From the NCBI GenBank assembly GCA_038501195.1, contig JBBPUQ010000007.1, positions 1,589,501 to 1,653,500 of the forward strand: 64,000 nucleotides of DNA, given 5' to 3'. A program made the translations under genes and the position numbers. Within the stretch, counting starts at the first letter, position 1; the number at the start of each line of letters is the position of its first letter. Under the pieces are notes generated by a model. It was given only the letters and a program-made list of their open reading frames with translations, did not search any database and was not told the DNA's origin. This DNA comes from Nemania diffusa (Eukaryota; Ascomycota; Sordariomycetes; Xylariales; Xylariaceae). This document shows, one piece after another, positions 49,178-61,814 of the stretch.

Positions 49178-49311
49178 GCCCGGTTAGCTCAATCGGTAGA
49201 GCGTGAGACTCTTAATCTCAAGGTTGCGGGTGAGTACTCCATCCACAATTGAAAAAACGATTGTGCAAAATGACTAACCCTACCCTAAAGGTTCGACCCC
49301 CGCATTGGGCT
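49178..49311 (+). tRNA. tRNA-Lys (CTT) interrupted in the T arm by a 61-nt intron-like insert
   Basis: Two segments, 49178-49229 and 49291-49311, join to a standard 73-nt tRNA. The acceptor is GCCCGGT/ATTGGGC (two G-U pairs). The D stem is GCTC/GAGC, the anticodon stem TGAGA/TCTCA with anticodon CTT, the T stem GCGGG/CCCGC and the T loop TTCGACC. The 61-nt insert 49230-49290 lies at the T-stem/T-loop border, not at the canonical 37/38 site. It starts GTGAGT, has TGACTAAC ending 14 nt before the 3' end, and ends AAAG. These are spliceosomal intron signals matching those of this window's protein genes. Because the insert ends in G, the Pol III B box (GGTTCGACCCC) stays intact, and there is no T4 run inside. 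Confidence 0.88.
49230..49290 (+). other. Spliceosomal-type intron within tRNA-Lys
   Basis: A 61-nt GT-AG segment. The donor GTGAGT is identical to those of P450 intron 2 and permease intron 1. The branch-point consensus CTAAC lies at 49273-49277 and the acceptor is AAAG. An internal hairpin CACAAT/ATTGTG (49244-49249 with 49260-49265) sits between donor and branch point. The boundary can slide by one base (GG on both sides), so GT-AG is one of two equivalent placements. No intron-encoded ORF. Confidence 0.7.
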
Positions 49312-49353
49312 CAATTCCTGATGCCTCTCAGATTACTGGGAGTAGCAACCAAC

Positions 49354-49359
49354 TTTTTT
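49354..49359 (+). terminator. Probable Pol III terminator of tRNA-Lys
   Basis: The first run of four or more T after the tRNA is TTTTTT, 43 nt past its 3' end. A longer T run follows at about 49380. The distance is rather long, but no earlier T4 exists. Confidence 0.6.
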
Positions 49360-50740
49360 GTCTCAAATTTCTCTCGTATATTTTTTTTTGGCTATTTTCT
49401 TTTTCCGCCCTGTCAAAAAACTACCCCCTTTCTCTTTCACTGGGCATCAGACCCGTCACATGTCAGAATCTACTAGCACTATATGCCTTTCATAGGTTCG
49501 AATATACAGTGCGAAATAGGCCGTTATCTTCCACGATGTACCTAGAGATATGAACTTCATAGTTGTACAGTAGAGATACCACATGGCGGTTGACAGGCAG
49601 TGACCCGGACTACCGGGAGCCCAAATACCACACTACCTACGGTAGTTGTCGGCCAGGCTGATAGCTAAGCGCTGTCAGTCCAGCTCGGGTCTTTCGTCGC
49701 CAACTCGGAGATGATCATACATGGTCGGTTCGGGTCGGTGTTAATCAACCAGAGACGCAAATAGGCGAGGTTATCCTTATCTAATTACCTGGGCAGTTTC
49801 CCCGGCGACCCTGCAGCTGTAGCGCATGTAACATATCATGTAGCTAAGCGTGTCGTGCTTCTCTTTCTCAAATCATCAGGCGCTACTTACAAGTTGAGAG
49901 GAAGAAAGTCAGCCCAGTGAGCCATCGTTCGACGGCTGTTGGTTTCGTCGACAGCACGGGCTAACCGCGTTAGGCAGTGAGTGGCGCTAAGATGAGCCGG
50001 TAGTGGATAGCCGTCCTTATAAGCCTTGGCCGTGCCCACTGATAGCCGCCGTTGTCGCCTCAGTGTCGCATACCGTGTACAGTATTAATGTAACGCTAAA
50101 CTTGATCGAGGCAAGAACAGTAATAGGAGCCCGACTTAGACAACTGAACAAGGCAGAGGCTAGAACAAGGGTGATGAGGTAATGTGGACTCCTGACAATT
50201 CACATCATCACGTAAGGCATTTTCGATACTATTCATAGTTGTTAGTGTGGATTAGCGAAAGACACCAACGCCTCCCCCGCCGCTATTTAGATGTAAGTAG
50301 GCGTGTACGAATGTACAAGTAGTGCCGGTATGAGATGTACTGTGCCGTATAGTTGTTGTTGGTGTGCTCTGTACATACATACATACATGTATTTGCACAG
50401 TACCTATATACTGTCCTACGATGATACCTACCTCCTTACCAAACAAGATTAATCCGAAGTCCCTGCCGCCGGCTAGTGGTATCCTATGTCTAACCATGTT
50501 TCACGGACAAATCGCCCTCTTATCTGGGGTGCACCTGATATCATCCTCTTTATCTTTTGAGTTTTCATGATCCTGTTCGGTTATACAACAACACACTCGG
50601 CCTAAACGAGGAGCTTAGTTCCCGGTCTTTTAACGTTAGTTGATAATCGATAGCATAGGTACGACGGGCAGTATCTAGCTCGCACGACGGCGGCCAGGCT
50701 TATACTAGAGTGGCGTGTAGAGAGCGCAATATAGCCTCCT
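49360..50740. other. Intergenic region
   Basis: About 1.4 kb before the P450 gene. The segment 49570-50050 is GC-richer with no domain-bearing ORF. A TACA microsatellite lies near 50373-50386. Confidence 0.5.
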
Positions 50741-52488
50741 ATGGCTAACCTGGCACTCCGCGAGCACTTGTTGATCGGGGTAGTCGTGCTGCTGATAGCC
50801 GCCTGGGTAGTCCAGCAACTCTTCTTCACCATCCGGTATCCGTCAAATCTCCCTAGGATTGGCGGTAAGTCTCGTTTCAGTCTGCGAACACGATGGAGGT
50901 ATCACACCGCCGCTCGCGAGCTGTATAAGGAGGTCTACGAAAATGTGCGTGTTGGCTATATATGAAAATGTTCCAACGGATCGATCATGTCTAGATGCTG
51001 GCTGCTTACTCACAATGAATATGTAGTACTCGAAAAAGGGAAAGACTGTGCTGGCTCCCGGACTCGCATTCCACGACGATGTCATCCTGCCGCCAAGTGC
51101 GTTGCGCTGGCTGCAGCGCCAGCCTGAGCGGCTCGTGAGTGCGGCTGCCTCGCAGACCGAAACCATTCAGCCGTACTATGGGCTTGGACATGATAAATTT
51201 GCCAGTGACCCATGGGGCGGGCTGTTGGTGAAGACGGATCTCAACGCAGTTTTAGAGAATGTTTGTGCGGCTATGAACGACGAATTAGGCATTGCGATCG
51301 ATTCTCATTTCGGCACCGATACTAAGACCTGGAAGGACATCAACTTGATGCCCACGATTCGCATGATTGTAGCTCAAGCTGCTACTCGCTTCACTTTAGG
51401 AGGATCCCCTGTCGGTCGTGAGTTATGTGAGTCGCATATAATCTCTCCGATCTCCCCGCCGCAGAACCCGAGCTAAACTAATATTACCTATAGGCAAAAA
51501 TGAGGAGTATCTAAAAGCATGTCTCGACATCGCAGATGCTCTTGTAATAAATGCAGGGCTAGGTGGCGCAAGCCCGAAGCTCTTAAGGCCAATTATAGGT
51601 CGCCTCGGTGGTCTGACTGCTAGGCGACGGATTAAAGATCTCGAGAAGTACTTTGAACCGGTATACCGAGAAAGAATACGGATACTAGAAGAGGAGAATG
51701 CGAACCCAGGGATGGAGACGCCAGAAGATCACCTTCAAATCATGATGCGTTTCGGACTGAAAGAGCGCCGGGATGAAGCCCTAAGCTTACACGACATGAC
51801 GAAGAGACTCTGCATCGCTAACTTTGGCTCAATGCACCAGACTAGCATTCAAGTCGTAAACATGCTTCTCAACATCATAGACTCGGACGCCGAGTTCGAT
51901 ACCATCTCGACCTTGCGCGACGAGGTCGCTCGAATTTTTGGCGATGATAAGACGTCTACCTGGAACAAGAGTAGGGTAGCGGCTATGACGCGGGCCGACA
52001 GTGTAGCCCGTGAGACGCTCCGGTTACATTCGTTCTCGACTCGCGGTGTGGCGCGTAAGATCATAGGCGACGGCCTGGTCACAGAAGACGGCATTGCTCT
52101 CCCCAAAGGATGCACGGTATCATTCATTGCCTACTGGACACAGACAGACATCGACAACTTTGAGAACCCGTTCAAATACGACCCATTCCGATTTTCGCGC
52201 GCCCGCGAGGCGGAGAAAGATGAGCAGGGGAAGCCTGGCCTCGCGAGTCTAAGCTTCGTATCGACAGGGACGCAGAACCTCGCCTTCAGCCACGGCAAAC
52301 ACGCCTGCCCCGGCCGATTCCTCGTCGACTTCGAGCTGAAGATGATCATCGCGTATGTTCTGATGAACTACGACATCGAGTTCCCGCCGGAATACAAGGG
52401 CAAGAGACCGCAGAACCAATGGCTTACGGACGCGTGCTTCCCACCGGAAGATGTCAGCATCAGAGTTAGAAGGAAAGAGCGTGTATGA
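50741..52488 (+). CDS. Cytochrome P450 monooxygenase
   Basis: Three exons: 50741-50944, 51027-51426 and 51494-52488 (532 aa). Intron donors are GTGCGT and GTGAGT. An N-terminal membrane anchor (about residues 9-30) is followed by the RYPSNLPRIGG hinge and the P450 fold. RETLRLH gives the ExxR of helix K near residue 374. FSHGKHACPGRFLVDFELK is the heme loop with Cys473 as axial ligand. NPFKYDPFRFSR is the PERF-type segment. The I-helix region (IANFGSMHQTSIQVV) has a variant oxygen-binding motif. The overall pattern resembles fungal secondary-metabolism P450s, including those acting on terpenoids, but no terpene cyclase or synthase lies in the window. It needs a cytochrome P450 reductase partner in the ER. 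Confidence 0.93.
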
Positions 52489-54945
52489 TGTTACAATACC
52501 GCGGAAGAGAATAGAGCTGGACTTTAGAAAATAAAACCATTTACTGTGCGAACTTTGTTTTCGCCCCTGAGTTGTGTTCTGGTCGATCCACGAGCGTGCG
52601 GCAATCTAGCAACCGGGTCATCAGCCACGACCATGCTTGATTGAGGGATGGAACGTTTTCCATGAAGATGCCACGAATATGTTCGCAACTTAGCCTTGTT
52701 ATTGAAAGATCCTTTGGAAGAGTGATTGGCGCAAGATTCACAACCGGACCTAAATAGAACACCATTAAGGTCAGAAGTCGGTACAAGTACATTTCAAAAC
52801 ATGAAAAAGGTAATGGTCAATTCCTTACCCAAAATCTTCACCCCTTATGTGGCCGGTGGGTTTGACTTTTTCGAAAGTGTGCTCTCCAGATCACGCCCTT
52901 CATCCTGTGTCTCCAGGGAAGCGCTCCTAAAATCTGGATGTTCCATTGACAGAGTAGGCATTCGGAAGATTCCGTTCCCATTGCTGACTATCTAGCTGTC
53001 CAAAGGTACGCACAATTGGAAAATAATATCTTCCCAATATTGAAATAGCACATGTATATGGACGAAGTGTTCTTGTTATGCCCTTTGATTTATTTTCCCA
53101 TTCACTTTTAATCCCATTACACGATTTATTAGATACAACCTAGAGTGCTAGTCTTTCAAGGCTCTCAAATATGTAATCACCTTAAGTTACGTCATCTTTA
53201 TTAGAATTAAGCGAGTCTGCTCATTAGAAGTTCAACACACGTTCATGGGGAGCGTGCCAACCTCATTTTCTGGACTGGTATAGGGGGATTCGTTTCTGGA
53301 TCCCTAACCCTCTAGTTCTGGAGACTTCTATACCAAATATTGAATACTTTTATGCTTTGCGGGAAAAAGTAGGCGTTACTAGTAGTCTGTTTCATAGATT
53401 ACCTACGCCACTCAATCACGAACTCTACTATATGAATCGTCCGTTGATGTCTGTGGTATCACGTGCCTTGCAGCCACCACCAGCAGCAGCAAAAACGTGG
53501 GTATGAGTAGAAAGGTTTTCAACAAACATATCAATTGTGTCATATGGAATAAGATGAGATGACATTGAACTCAGTGAGTACACGGACGGTGTGCAAGGAA
53601 GTTTGGTCCATTCTGACACTAAAGGCACATTGAGTACAGGGATTTTGCGCCGATGCCGGATGTCAATAGAGAGTGTATGTTCGTATCATGTACGATGCCG
53701 AAGCTTAACTTGAGTTTGGGAGCTTGCATTCAGCCAATGAATAGACATTTGGTGAATTGAGCTACATCCTAAATAAGGCCATCCATGGAGGGGTAAACCC
53801 AGTGAACCTTAAAGCATACACACAACTTAATAGTCGTGCCTGGCTCATCTTCAGACAGCTTAAGGGGTTGCGTTGTATCTATTGGCTAATCTCTGAGACC
53901 AAGCCTCATCGCGACCATGCTGAGTATTGCCCTGCATAAAGCTACTATCAAGGGCGAACCTAATTTTAGTTATAGAACCTGCAAGACAGGAGCTTCCAGC
54001 AAGGTGGTAGGCAGGCACTTCCGTATGGTTTCTTGGCTGCTGCTGCAATCAGATGCATTTTCATTTGGGCCCCTGACTTCTATATCGTAACCCGAGAGAT
54101 TGGCTACCCCGTATCTCCTCCCTGTGACGGTTTGGGGGGTCCTTACTGATCAGGCATTCTAGCGGGCCGAATTCTACCTTGTTACTATGGAATTTCTGAT
54201 TATAGTTCTAAAAGAGTATCAAGCCCATGTGAAGAAGTGGCTTCCGCGCATTTCCATGTATAAAAGTTTAATGCTGTGACTTATCCTAATGGGTATGTAC
54301 AAACCAACGCAGTCGATTAGTAGAATCATTCTGCATCTACCATATACAATACCTACATTAGAAATAAATGAATTTGTATAGGCTCATTCCTTTGATAGAC
54401 TAGTATTTTAATAGTCTTAACCTAGGTAGGTAGAGGGGTTATCTAGTAGCGAATTGTATTGCTAAAGAGGTCTAGATGGAAATGAAGTAATTTACACAGT
54501 GAGCACCGTGAGGATCGAGTATTATAAGCACTGTCCGTCCTACCTCTCTACAGGTTTGCAATACTATATGATGAGAATAGTAAATACTGTAGGACCACTT
54601 AGACATGCATTTAGTTTTTCATTTTGTCATGATGACTTGTATGCCGTGAGAGAATTATAAGAAGGTGATTTTGTATTATCATTGTCTTTAAACAGATTGG
54701 TTCTATATAAATAGCTATCTAATAGAGTAGCTTTGATACAGGTCTATGTATATACCTGTCTACCTAGTGAACCTAGGGCTGGCAACAGCCTAACCCACGA
54801 GCATCCTCTGAAATTTGAGATGCTATAATTAGCTCGTTTAGAATAATATCTTAATGACGTCGTCGATTAGGACAGTCGTGTACGCGAATCAGGTCTTCGG
54901 CCCGTACACTATTATGTTGTAGGTCTCTGGAAGTCTGACTCCACC
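52489..54945. other. Gene-poor AT-rich region
   Basis: About 2.5 kb between a plus-strand P450 and a minus-strand transporter. Small ORFs have no recognisable content. No repeats beyond TAGGTA-type words. Confidence 0.5.
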
Positions 54946-57010
54946 CTACCTACCAGTCACGATGGTAGCGACAAATTTGTTCGGTTGCTTCTTCTCCCAG
55001 CGGCTGCCGTCGAGCCGATGCTCGCTCTCGAGGCGACGAGTCAGGTCGACGTTCTTGATGAACAGAAGACATAGCACAAGAGCGACGACTGAGACGCCAA
55101 CGTAGAATGCATAGAGTCCGGTGAATCCGAACTTGTAGGCCTCAATCACGCTGTCCTTGTAGATCCCGTCAGGCAGCTCATGCAGCACACTGATGTAGCT
55201 CTCGGCCTGCTTGGCAATCTCAACTGGAAGGTCGAGCCACCGTAGCTTGATTGCCATTATGTTCTGGAATGTTGTACCGCCGATACCAACTCCGAGGGCC
55301 ATGCCAAACTGGCGGACGAAGGCATACATGGAAGCAGCCGCGGCCTCGTCTCCTTGCTTGCACATAGCCTGCGAAGCGAAATTCTGCGCATTCAAGACAG
55401 CGCCTTGCCCAACACCAATGACTAGGTATGTAAAAACCCAAACCCACGCGCCGTCGTGATGCGGCCATATGAGGAATAACCCGGCGCCGATGCAGGCAAT
55501 GAACCAACCGACCCGGACGGGCCAGCAATAGTTGTTATAGCGGGTCACGAGACGGCCACAGATGATACCAGCACACGTCACGGTCAGGGTTGCGGGCAGC
55601 ATTGCCACACCCGTGTTAAGCGGGGAAAATCCCTTTACGGATAGGAAGAAGAACGGGCCACTAGGTATGTATGTTAGAGACTTGTCACCGACCAGGTCGT
55701 CAGTGAGGCACTTACTAGTATAATAATCCGTATAGCTATCGAAAGGTAAGGGTTAGCTTCCGACACTACTTTCTCGGTTTGGATATAGGGTTATTCTTAC
55801 CACCATGCCCTGAATGCAGCCGCATGTGTAGGCTACGATAGAGGAAGTGTTGTGGTATAGGCTGTGTCGTAAGAAGGGTTGTTTGGCCCAGAGTTTCTCG
55901 TAAACCAGAGTAATGATAAGACCCACGAAGCCTACTATCAGAGGGACCAGAGTCTGGACGCTATTCCATTCGAACTATTTTGTAATACAGTCAGCAAGCT
56001 ACATCCCATAATCTTCTTTAATCAATCACTAGAAACATGCTATACTTACTTGCGAACCGCCCCAGGACACGGCAACTAGGAACGAAGTGGCGGATCCAGT
56101 GAAGATGAAGGACCCGAGCCAATCGATTCGCGCCAACTTCTCATAAAAGGTGGCCGCTTTAGGCTTCAGAGTCAACAGGTAGGGCACGGCGACAAGACTA
56201 AACCCGATGAAAGGGAACATGAGGTAGAATATCCAGCGCCATGTTGTGCCATGGACTACCGCGCCTCCAATGATAGGTCCAATAGCAAGTCCAAGAGCCC
56301 AAAACCCTAGGCTATAAATGTGTGTGTTAGTATTACTTAGAACTTGGATAATACGACCGAGATTACTTACGTTACGCCATACCACTTTGGACGCCACCGG
56401 AGTGGTACAATGTCGGTCTGGATCACTAGGCCTAGACTGTGAATCCCGCCGCCCCCGACTCCCTGAATAGACCGGCCGACGAGTAGTGTTCCTATATTAT
56501 GCGCTGTCGCGCAGAGGACTGTCCCGACGGCGAAGGCGACTAGGGAGAAAATCAAGCAAATAGGGCGACCGAATACATCGCTTATAGCACATATAACAGG
56601 CATCGTCACCGCACTAACAAGAAGGTAGGATGTACCAATCCAGAACGCCTGTGTGGCGGTCCCTTCCAGATCTCGAACTATCGTCTACTCAGGCTCTGGT
56701 TAGCACCTTCTCATGCCATTTTTTGATGAGACGGAGAGCTTACACTTAGTGGGGTAATGACAATGGTGGCATCGAGGGCGACGATCAGACTGGTAATGGC
56801 GAGCGTATAGATGACGGCCCTCTCGTGCCTCGACGGTGTCCATTCTATCTCTGGTTGGCTCTGGGCCTCCTCATCCACTGTGTGTACCGTGGGTGTGTCA
56901 GACTCATTAGGCTTCTGAATGCTGTCAGGGTTGCTTTTGTAGTCTGATACGGAGGCACTGGTAGACTCCGTGGGAGAGGGGGGAATATCGGCGGCGGCGG
57001 CGGCCGACAT
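54946..57010 (-). CDS. MFS multidrug-type exporter (DHA family, about 14 TM)
   Basis: Six exons on the minus strand: 57010-56744, 56684-56371, 56311-56050, 55974-55801, 55735-55716 and 55660-54946 (583 aa). A long hydrophilic N-terminus (about 65 residues) precedes TM1 (ITSLIVALDATIV, motif D1-like). IVRDLEGTATQAFWIGTSYLLVSA follows, then the loop 2-3 motif DVFGRPICLIFSL and motif C in helix 5 (GFWALGLAIGPIIGG). CGCIQGMVLYGLLYYGPFFFLS spans the 20-nt fifth exon. The length and helix count fit drug:H+ antiporters exporting toxins or metabolites. Its neighbours are a regulator and a second MFS protein, suggesting a small transport regulon. All six junctions keep frame with GT-AG sites. Confidence 0.9.
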
Positions 57011-59262
57011 GGTAGCGACACTGTCTTAAAAATTCTATAGCTTTTTAAGAAACAATGAAGGATGAAGTTATTATAAATCCCTCTATAATATGTGTCTCGC
57101 TAGGCTCCAATATGATCCTATAGAGAAGAAGAGTGTGAAAGTATACTCGACGTACTTGGGACGGAGCATATTATATGCCGTGCCTTCTTTATACATCGGT
57201 GAAATGCAATAACCAAGAGCCCAGTTTTCCTATGTCATAGATACCTCAACCCGGTTCGGTTCGTATCATATGTAAGTAAGGTTGATACCGGTGGATTATC
57301 CGGAGGTAGAAGCTGCACCCTCGCTCAGCTGCATACCGTATCTGTTCATCGAGGATCCGGGAATTTTGAGGCTTGATGTACAACCCCAACGCCGTGCCTT
57401 TGTCACTCTCTCCGGACATCATATCAAGGTGTGCCATTGCAGCCACGGTACTGGTGTCCCGTCCCGCATTGCGACTGGCCGGCGTGTATCGACGAACCAG
57501 GCACACATCGCTAGCCCTGAATTAACCTTACCTATAGCCTTCTTCATGTCACTCATCCGTGCCCTAGGCGCATGCATTTCGGTTGCATCGGACGCTAAGT
57601 AGGTAACGCACGATAAATATATCAGCAAATGAGATCCAAGCTGTTGGGGGCTAAGCATCGGTAAACCCCTCACACCTGACTGAGGCTTCGATTTCACGAT
57701 CTAACCGAATAAGTACGGGGAACAGATGATATCAATCAGATACAATCGTGATACTAGCTTGGCGTCATTATTCTCTTACCGAGAGTAGTCATTTATACGC
57801 AGAGAAGTGGTCCTTTGGTACAAGGTTTTCTATCGACACTGGTAGTCATACAGTATCCATCGGTACCGGGCCGCGGAGCTGCGTTGCGCCGACTCAATAT
57901 GCCCGGACGCAAGGTCGGTGCCGTCGGTATTCTAGTGGGTGATGAGTAAGTGTTAACATTCAGGAACACCGCTGGGTTGACAATCTATTCTATCTCACAT
58001 CGATTGCTAAATGCTAGATGCTGCATGCATACAACGCGCCAATGTAGGGAATATTCCAATTTCAACTTCTCAACGTTCTAAGCGCCGTATTACGTTACAT
58101 ATCGGACCCCAAACAACCTCTATCTCGGTGTGTAAGTATCTGACATGGGGTAGGATACGGGTTATCATCGGCGCGGTTTGTAAAGTGGCAGTGCGACTTA
58201 CTAAGTTGGAATTCACTACTGTTCTCCATGCCATCAGTCGCCTGTCGATCCCCGCTTCGAGCCATATTTAGCTATATGTATGCAGGCGCGCCATGATATT
58301 GGTGGCATATACCCTACTAAGTCGGCTATTCGCCGTAAGCTGGCACTCTCGCCTATGTGAGTATGCATACAACACAGCCATGCGAGTAAGACCAACCGGC
58401 TTCGTTTTCGATCGTACGCACACGCACGAGTAATACCACCTACCGCTTATGAACCACACATGGCGATAGTGCGGTATGAAGATTACGTAGCGTGAGCCGC
58501 ATCAGTGGCTTCGCCAAGAATAGTAAACTTTAATATTTTTTATTTATAAATTATATTTTGTAGCTCCACTGACATGTTAGGAACCTCCTTCCAACAGAAC
58601 AATGTCGTGGTGGGTAGTATACTGATTGAAGCGATTGCGGTATCGGATCCCGATATCTGACATGTGTCCGTGTTGATAGATTGTAGAGATATCTAAGGGT
58701 CATTATGGGTACAGCGCAAAAGTTCGGATCGATTGTGTAAACTAAGATGGTCCAGGTGAAGTCATTTTGTGTAATTTCCTCATTTGTACGAGATACAAAA
58801 CACGAGCAAACTTATAATGACAAGAAACATCCAAACATCTAATCAAATATGAAACCCATTTCTAGATCCCATCATTTACATGTGAATAAAAGCCCTCGTT
58901 ATTAGGAATCACAAATTCGTTAGAACTTTCCTGGTGATAGATTCTCTACAGCTAAAATGGAAGATTCCGACAAACTAAAGTACTTATGGAACAGAATTGC
59001 AACACTATACCACAACACTACTAATAATAGAATGTTGTAAAGGTGGGAAATCTCAGTATTTGTAGTTACTTATATATGGGATCATGACATGTGGTATTGT
59101 CAAATTTAGGTGATGCGTTCGACAGTTGGAACACTTCAATGACCTACTATAGCTGATGTGAGAGCTTGAATCCCTCTCAAATTGAAGGAGCTGATATTCA
59201 TGGACTACCATATTGTAGCCTAAGGATAGACAGGAGGCACCACTTCCAACGATGCGAAAAGG
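57011..59262. other. Intergenic region with possible regulator site
   Basis: About 2.25 kb between the exporter start and the regulator's 3' end. A motif at 57293-57303 (GGATTATCCGG) resembles the repeat in the regulator promoter. The remainder has only short random ORFs; part could be decayed repeat DNA. Confidence 0.45.
57293..57303. promoter_or_regulatory. GGATNATCCGG-type candidate site upstream of the MFS exporter
   Basis: GGATTATCCGG, a near-palindrome, 283 bp upstream of the exporter start. The same GGAT-N-ATCCG core occurs twice in the divergent regulator promoter at 61968-61988. A CGG-N8-CCG arrangement overlaps it (57289-57302). Binding is inferred only. Confidence 0.35.
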
Positions 59263-61814
59263 CTATGTTGGTCCGCAGTAATAGTCTAGGCCTGCGAACA
59301 GTTGGTCATATCCCTCCATCTCCGGCATTGTAGCGAAGAAATCATTCCACATTGTGAGGTTTTCTACTATGTTTGTCGTATCCCCTGACGATTGAGGTTG
59401 GTCACGAGCGACGTGCGCATGTAAAGTTGGGTCATTGTTGCCTGAGCTGTATTCGGAGTTAGGAGTCAAAGTTGTACGGGGCGTGACTAGATCATCGATC
59501 TCCTTTACGCTATACTGCTTTAACACTCCCACCTGTTGGTGCACGTCAGCTCACATTCCTAGGAATGTATAAATAGAGGTTCAGATTTAAAACCATAGAG
59601 TAGGGTCCCTTTTTCCCCAAAGCAAACAGGCGAGGATAGACCTGGAGAGATTACATACTAGATTACGAAGTAGATTTGCAGCAAAAGTTGACTTTTCTCC
59701 AGCTTTCGCAAGAACGCGACACGCGCGAGTTATCTCGTCATGCATTTCCGAGGAAGCGGCGCCAGTCTGTGGGTTAGCATGTGCATTGCCTGTCGTGCGG
59801 TTCCAGATTAATCCCGCATTGAGTGCTAGGATAGCGCAGGCCATGAACATGCCGCTAATAACTAGGCCGGCGCGGTATGCGAGAGGGTTCCCGAAATCCT
59901 GATTTTGATCAACGGTGGACGACCCTTCTAGCATCTCGCTTGAGATAGAAAGAACGATACGGGCTGAAGCGAGACACTGGCGACGAGACGGCTCGTTGAG
60001 TGGGTTGTCGGTGTCATGAAGTAGAAACGGTCTGTGCAACCTAGCTCTCCTGAAATTGAAGCACAAGAGGATGAGATCTCGCTGCTGAGCAAAGTGAAGT
60101 GGTGCACCATCAGGGATTGAAGCCCCTTTCTGAAGGGAGGGTGGAAATTCGGTCAATACCCTTTCAAAAAGACGATCCAGTGAAGTCACCGTATTAAAGT
60201 CGGTAATTTCAACATCTATGAGCCTAGGGGGCCGAGCGTCGATTATTTCTCTACTTATCTCGCCTAGTCGGATTCGTTGAAGGAAGCACGAAACATTGGT
60301 TAGAATATTTAACGGATATGTCAACGTTTCGTCGTTCTGATTTAAGTCGTTGTCGTTAAGATTTCTTGGGCGGTTTACTACAAAATGGCGCGGTTGTATA
60401 GTGTCTTTGTTAGAGAGATGTTAGCTCCTAGGTCTGGGTTTATACTGAGGTATCAAGGCGGAAGTGAAGAGAAAGCTGCTTGTAGAGGCGCATTTAGCAA
60501 TCATCACGAAAATAACTTACATGTACCATCGAGCGGTCCTCCTACGAGACCGAGTAACCAATCTGTTGATGCTAGGTGCCACCAGAGTCTTCTTTTGATT
60601 TCTCTAGTCGCTATATCGTCTGACTTATCAGTCGTTGCAGTACTATCAATAAGATGTAAGGACATATCGCGAGCTATAGCTATAGAGCAGCTATGTAGGA
60701 ATCTGTAGCGGGCCGAGCAACCTTCTACATTACAGACAGCATAAGCTAAGATAGCTCTTGCCTGGCAACTCTCGAGGGTCCCATTGATAGGGAACCGAGA
60801 GTCGTCAAGTATGGCTAGAGCCGTTTCTCTCCACACTACGGAGGCTTGAGTTGCCTCCTCAGTGGAAGCAAACATGGTGTGTGTAATGTCACGATCGTGG
60901 AAGAACGAAGCGCTAGTAGATGCAATGCTTAATATCAAGGCGGCAGCTGTTGGATCCCCCTCATGGCCATGCTCGAGTTGTGCATAGAAGGTGTTGATCA
61001 AAGAACGAGCGGACGGCTCATATATGATTGGGAGAAGATGATAAGGATTCTCATAGAAGTCACGAAGCAGTCTCAAGGCTTCCTCTCGGGTCATAATCAA
61101 TGCCGATCTGCTTGAGCCGTCGATCCCTATACTGTATTTAACTGCAGGCTGCCTGAGATGAAAAGACGCGGGAGCGACGTAGAAGTGTAATCGGTGTGTT
61201 TGACTGGTAATCTGCATATCATGAGCTTCCGCACTTCAACACCCCTCGCCGATGGTGGTATGTGGGTGCTGCTTAGGAAGTAGAATATCAACTTACAACC
61301 CTGTTATCCTCTCTTGTATATGTCGAATCAAGGAACTTAGCGGCCTGTTGCCGCTCCGTATCTTTATGTGACGGTAGCGAGGGAGTATTCACGACTGGAG
61401 CCTGTGTTGAAGTAGCAGGGTTGAACCGCAATAGACTCTTCGTTGGCCAATTCTTATTGGCTGCATCACGATGTCGCGCATCTCCAAAGACGGCTCTTTC
61501 CAGGCTAGCTAATCTTGATAGGATGGATGCATCAATGCCTGAGTCGGGAACACTTTAGATATGTTAACCTCCTTATACAAGCGATAGTTTAGGAGTAAAC
61601 AAAGCGCTTACTTATTCTGTGGGAGGGCAGCAGGTTTAGAACCTGGCTGGCCCGTGCAAGATACGCCCCTAATAACGCACGATGCGCATGGTGTCCCTCG
61701 GTCGCATTTTATCTTTTTAACTCGGCAGTTGAAACAAGAGGTTTGAGGTTGCCGGCGACCGCTCTGCTGGGTGTCTTCCACTGAATCGGCACCTGCGGGC
61801 TCTTTACGTTTCAT
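59263..61814 (-). CDS. Zn2Cys6 fungal transcription factor
   Basis: Five exons on the minus strand: 61814-61612, 61552-61297, 61211-60521, 60404-59659 and 59532-59263 (721 aa). Residues 27-53 carry the binuclear zinc cluster CFNCRVKKIKCDRGTPC followed by ASCVIRGVSC, with six cysteines at 27, 30, 37, 43, 46 and 53. A coiled linker (SILSRLASLERAVFG) follows, then the fungal middle homology region. It includes IKRRLWWHLASTDWLLGLVGGPLDGTYTIQPRHFVVNRPRN, interrupted by intron 3. Each junction restores this family pattern in frame. Introns are 59, 85, 116 and 126 nt. The protein should bind CGG half-sites as a dimer. It is divergent from the MFS transporter gene at 62288, and the shared promoter contains CGG-N5-CCG palindromes, suggesting local and autoregulatory control. 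Confidence 0.92.

Noticed and set aside
49249..49553. Forward ORFs overlapping and following the tRNA-Lys gene
   Set aside because: They begin inside the tRNA intron and run through T-rich terminator sequence; not protein-like.
57246..57697. Overlapping ORFs on both strands
   Set aside because: Mutually overlapping, with no domain and no conserved pattern.
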